Source: Streptomyces hoynatensis | Lineage (GTDB): Bacteria; Actinomycetota; Actinomycetes; Streptomycetales; Streptomycetaceae | Assembly (NCBI RefSeq): GCF_003626535.1 | Contig: NZ_RBAL01000006.1 | Location: forward strand, 248,001-312,000 | DNA length: 64,000 bases | Reading direction: 5' to 3' | In this document: piece after piece, positions 60,609-64,000 of the stretch | Layout of the letters: the number at the start of each line of letters is the position of its first letter | How positions within the stretch are numbered: position 1 is the first letter of the stretch | Translations under genes and position numbers: made by a program | The notes under the pieces: generated by a model | Seen by the model: the letters and a program-made list of their open reading frames with translations, nothing else | What the model was told of the DNA's origin: nothing | The model's database searches: none

Positions 60609-60656
60609 ATGCGAAACCTGCACCACAAGCCGGACGACGAAGGCCCCGCCGCATGA
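60609..60656 (+). CDS. Candidate 15-codon leader peptide before GntR gene
   Basis: ATG 60609 with GAGG seven bases upstream encodes MRNLHHKPDDEGPAA; its TGA overlaps the GntR ATG as ATGA. The ribosome site is better than the one before the GntR ATG, so translation could be coupled. Short and unproven. Confidence 0.35.
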   Translation: MRNLHHKPDDEGPAA

Positions 60657-61357
60657 ACCCTCCGCTACCAGGCCCCGCGCCGGTGCCCATCCCGTCCAGG
60701 ACGCAGTTCGTCCTGGAGCACCTGACGCGCGCCATCCTCACCGGCGGACTCGCCCCCGGCTCCGCACTCGTCGAGACCGAACTCGCCGCGCGCTTCGGCG
60801 TTTCCAAGACCCCCGTCAGGGAGGCGCTGAAGACGCTCGCGGGCCGCGGGCTCGTCGAGATGAGCGAGTACAAGGGCGCGACGGTGCGGACCGTCGACGC
60901 GGCCATGGCCCGCTCCGTCTACGACGTGCGGCTGCTGCTCGAACCCGAGGCGGTGCGCCGCACCGTCGCCGCCCAGGGCTCGCTCGCCGCGGCCCACGCG
61001 GCGCTCGAACGCGCCGACGCCGCGGCCGACACGGCCGAACGCTCGCTGGCCAACCGGGACTTCCACCGCGCGCTCTACCTGCCCTGCGGCAATCCGCTGC
61101 TGGCCAGGATGCTCGACGAGCTGCGCGACCAGGCGGCCCTGGTCTCCTCGGTGGCCTGGCAGGCCACCCCGACCTGGGAGCGGGAGGCGGCCGAGCACCG
61201 CGCGATCCTCGCCCGCGCGGAGGAGGGCGACCCGCAGGGGACCGCCGAGCTGCTCCGCGCCCACATCGAGGGCTTCATGGCCCGCTCGTTCCCCGAGCAG
61301 CTGCCCGCGGCGGAGCAGGCACCGCTCACCCCCCACGCACGACAGGAGCTGGCATGA
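60653..61357 (+). CDS. GntR family (FCD-type) transcriptional regulator
   Basis: 234 residues from ATG 60653. The winged helix is at about residues 15-80 (FVLEHLTRAILTGGLAPGS, FGVSKTPVREALKTLAGRG). The C-terminal all-helical FCD domain holds metal/effector residues, including DFHRAL and AEHRAIL with their histidines. FadR-subfamily regulators of this type sense sugar acids or organic acids. The stop overlaps the DHDPS-family gene (ATGA), so it probably controls this operon. Confidence 0.92.
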   Translation: MNPPLPGPAPVPIPSRTQFVLEHLTRAILTGGLAPGSALVETELAARFGVSKTPVREALKTLAGRGLVEMSEYKGATVRTVDAAMARSVYDVRLLLEPEAVRRTVAAQGSLAAAHAALERADAAADTAERSLANRDFHRALYLPCGNPLLARMLDELRDQAALVSSVAWQATPTWEREAAEHRAILARAEEGDPQGTAELLRAHIEGFMARSFPEQLPAAEQAPLTPHARQELA

Positions 61358-62306
61358 CCGACTTCGTGGCCCAGCGCGCGGCGCTCGCCGACGTGGTGGC
61401 GATCCCCGTCACCCCGTTCGACGCGGAGGACCGCATCGACGCCGGCGCCTACCGGGCGCTCCTGCGCCGGCTGCTGACCGCCGGGGTGCGCGCCCTCACG
61501 CCCAACGGCAACACCAGCGAGTTCTACTCCCTCACCCCCGCCGAGCGGCGGGCCGAGGTGGCGCTGACCGTCGAGGCGGTGGCCGAGTCCGGCGTGGAGG
61601 CGCAGATCCTCGCCGGCGTCGGGCAGGAGGTGCCCGCGGCGGTCGCCGCCGCCCGGGAGGCCGCCGAGGCCGGCGCCCACATGGTGATGGTGCACCAGCC
61701 CGTCCACCCCTACGTGTCGCAGGAGGGCTGGCTCGCCTACCACCGGGCCATCGCGGAGGCCGTGCCGGAACTCGGCGTCGTCCCGTACCTGCGCAACCCG
61801 GCGATCGAGGGCGGCACCCTGGCCAGGCTCGGCGCGGCCTGCCCGAACGTGATCGGCGTGAAGTACGCCGTGCCCGACCCGGTGCGGTTCGCCACCGTCT
61901 CCCGGGACGCGGGCCTCGACCGCTTCGTGTGGGTGGCCGGGCTCGCCGAGCTCTCGGCGCCCGCCTACTTCGCCTCGGGCGCCACCGGCTTCACCTCGGG
62001 GCTGGTGAACGTCGCCCCGCGGCTGACCCTCGCCATGCTCCGGGCGCTGCGCGCGGCCGACTACCCGGCGGCGATGCGGATCTGGGAGGAGATCAGGCCC
62101 TTCGAGGAGCTGCGCGCCGAGCGGCAGTCGGCCAACAACGTGACGGTCGTGAAGGAGGCCCTGGCCCACCTCGGGCTGTGCCGCCGCGACATCAGGCCGC
62201 CGAGCAGCCCGCTGCCCGAGGCGGAACGCGGCGCCGTGGCCGCGCTCGTCGGCAGGTGGCGCGCGGCCGGGAGCACCTCCGAGGCGCCCGGGACGGAGGT
62301 GCGGCG

Positions 62307-62310
<4 letters not shown>
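61354..62310 (+). CDS. Dihydrodipicolinate synthase family protein (sugar-acid type)
   Basis: 318 residues. The class I aldolase barrel is clear: PVTPFDAEDRIDAGAYRALL, PNGNTSEFYSLTPAER, and the Schiff-base lysine in VIGVKYAVPDP. The DapA substrate motif Y-x-x-P-x-R-T is replaced by PYLRNPAIEG, so it should not make lysine precursors. Its place between a GntR regulator and an IlvD/Edd dehydratase suggests a 2-keto-3-deoxy sugar acid aldolase or dehydratase. Four-base overlaps occur at both ends. Confidence 0.85.

Positions 62311-64000
<1,690 letters not shown>

Overview
The window is a chromosomal segment from a very high-GC actinobacterium, almost certainly a Streptomyces or close relative. 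The evidence is extreme G/C at third codon positions, frequent GTG starts, the developmental gene whiA, a mycothiol-dependent isomerase-type protein, an RbpA-family protein, OpcA and a SufR-led suf operon. The order uvrA - uvrC - rapZ - yvcK - whiA - gap - pgk - tpiA - secG - rbpA-like - pgi, then the pentose phosphate block, ctaB/ctaA and suf, matches the conserved Streptomyces core. I see no insertion sequence, prophage, CRISPR array, rRNA or complete tRNA.

Layout. 1-4.2 kb: kinase-like protein with a degenerate P-loop, zinc alcohol dehydrogenase, and a coupled pair of exported membrane-anchored proteins (one with a VWA domain). 4.2-11.2 kb: WGR-domain beta-propeller protein divergent from a MazF/PemK-fold protein, DnaQ-like exonuclease, PIG-L deacetylase, M23 peptidase, Ogt methyltransferase and secreted glycerophosphodiesterase. 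11.4-24.8 kb: uvrB, terD-like, a giant secreted phosphodiester glycosidase/phosphoesterase, uvrA, a maleylpyruvate-isomerase-fold protein, an MBL hydrolase and uvrC. 24.8-33.8 kb: rapZ-yvcK-whiA, then gap-pgk-tpiA-secG, an RbpA-family gene and pgi. 33.8-40.4 kb (minus strand): tkt-tal-zwf-opcA-pgl. 40.8-46.7 kb: ctaB, a hypothetical, ctaA, an ABC-2 exporter pair and a Gfo/Idh/MocA oxidoreductase. 47-53.9 kb: sufR-sufB-sufD-Rieske-sufC-sufS-sufU-sufT-like, mostly start/stop overlapped. 54-58.5 kb: Cys-rich small protein, dapD, dapA and an acidic hypothetical. 58.6-64 kb: XRE/TPR regulator with a small Cys/His-rich protein, then a GntR - DHDPS-family - IlvD/Edd-family sugar-acid cluster that runs off the window.

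The strongest system-level signal is regulatory. Five genes (WGR protein, ogt, uvrB, uvrA, uvrC) each carry a promoter fitting the LexA-independent RecA-NDp/PafBC pattern, TTGTC(A/G)GTG-N8-TAnnnT, with exactly eight bases between the elements. This makes the segment look like a DNA-damage regulon cluster and places the poorly known WGR/beta-propeller protein, and perhaps the divergent MazF-fold gene, within it. A second signal is the sufR promoter, which has a CAAC-N6-GTTG SufR-type operator touching the start codon and an upstream iron-box-like sequence. Several genes appear leaderless, with a TAnnnT -10 element six or seven bases before the start codon.
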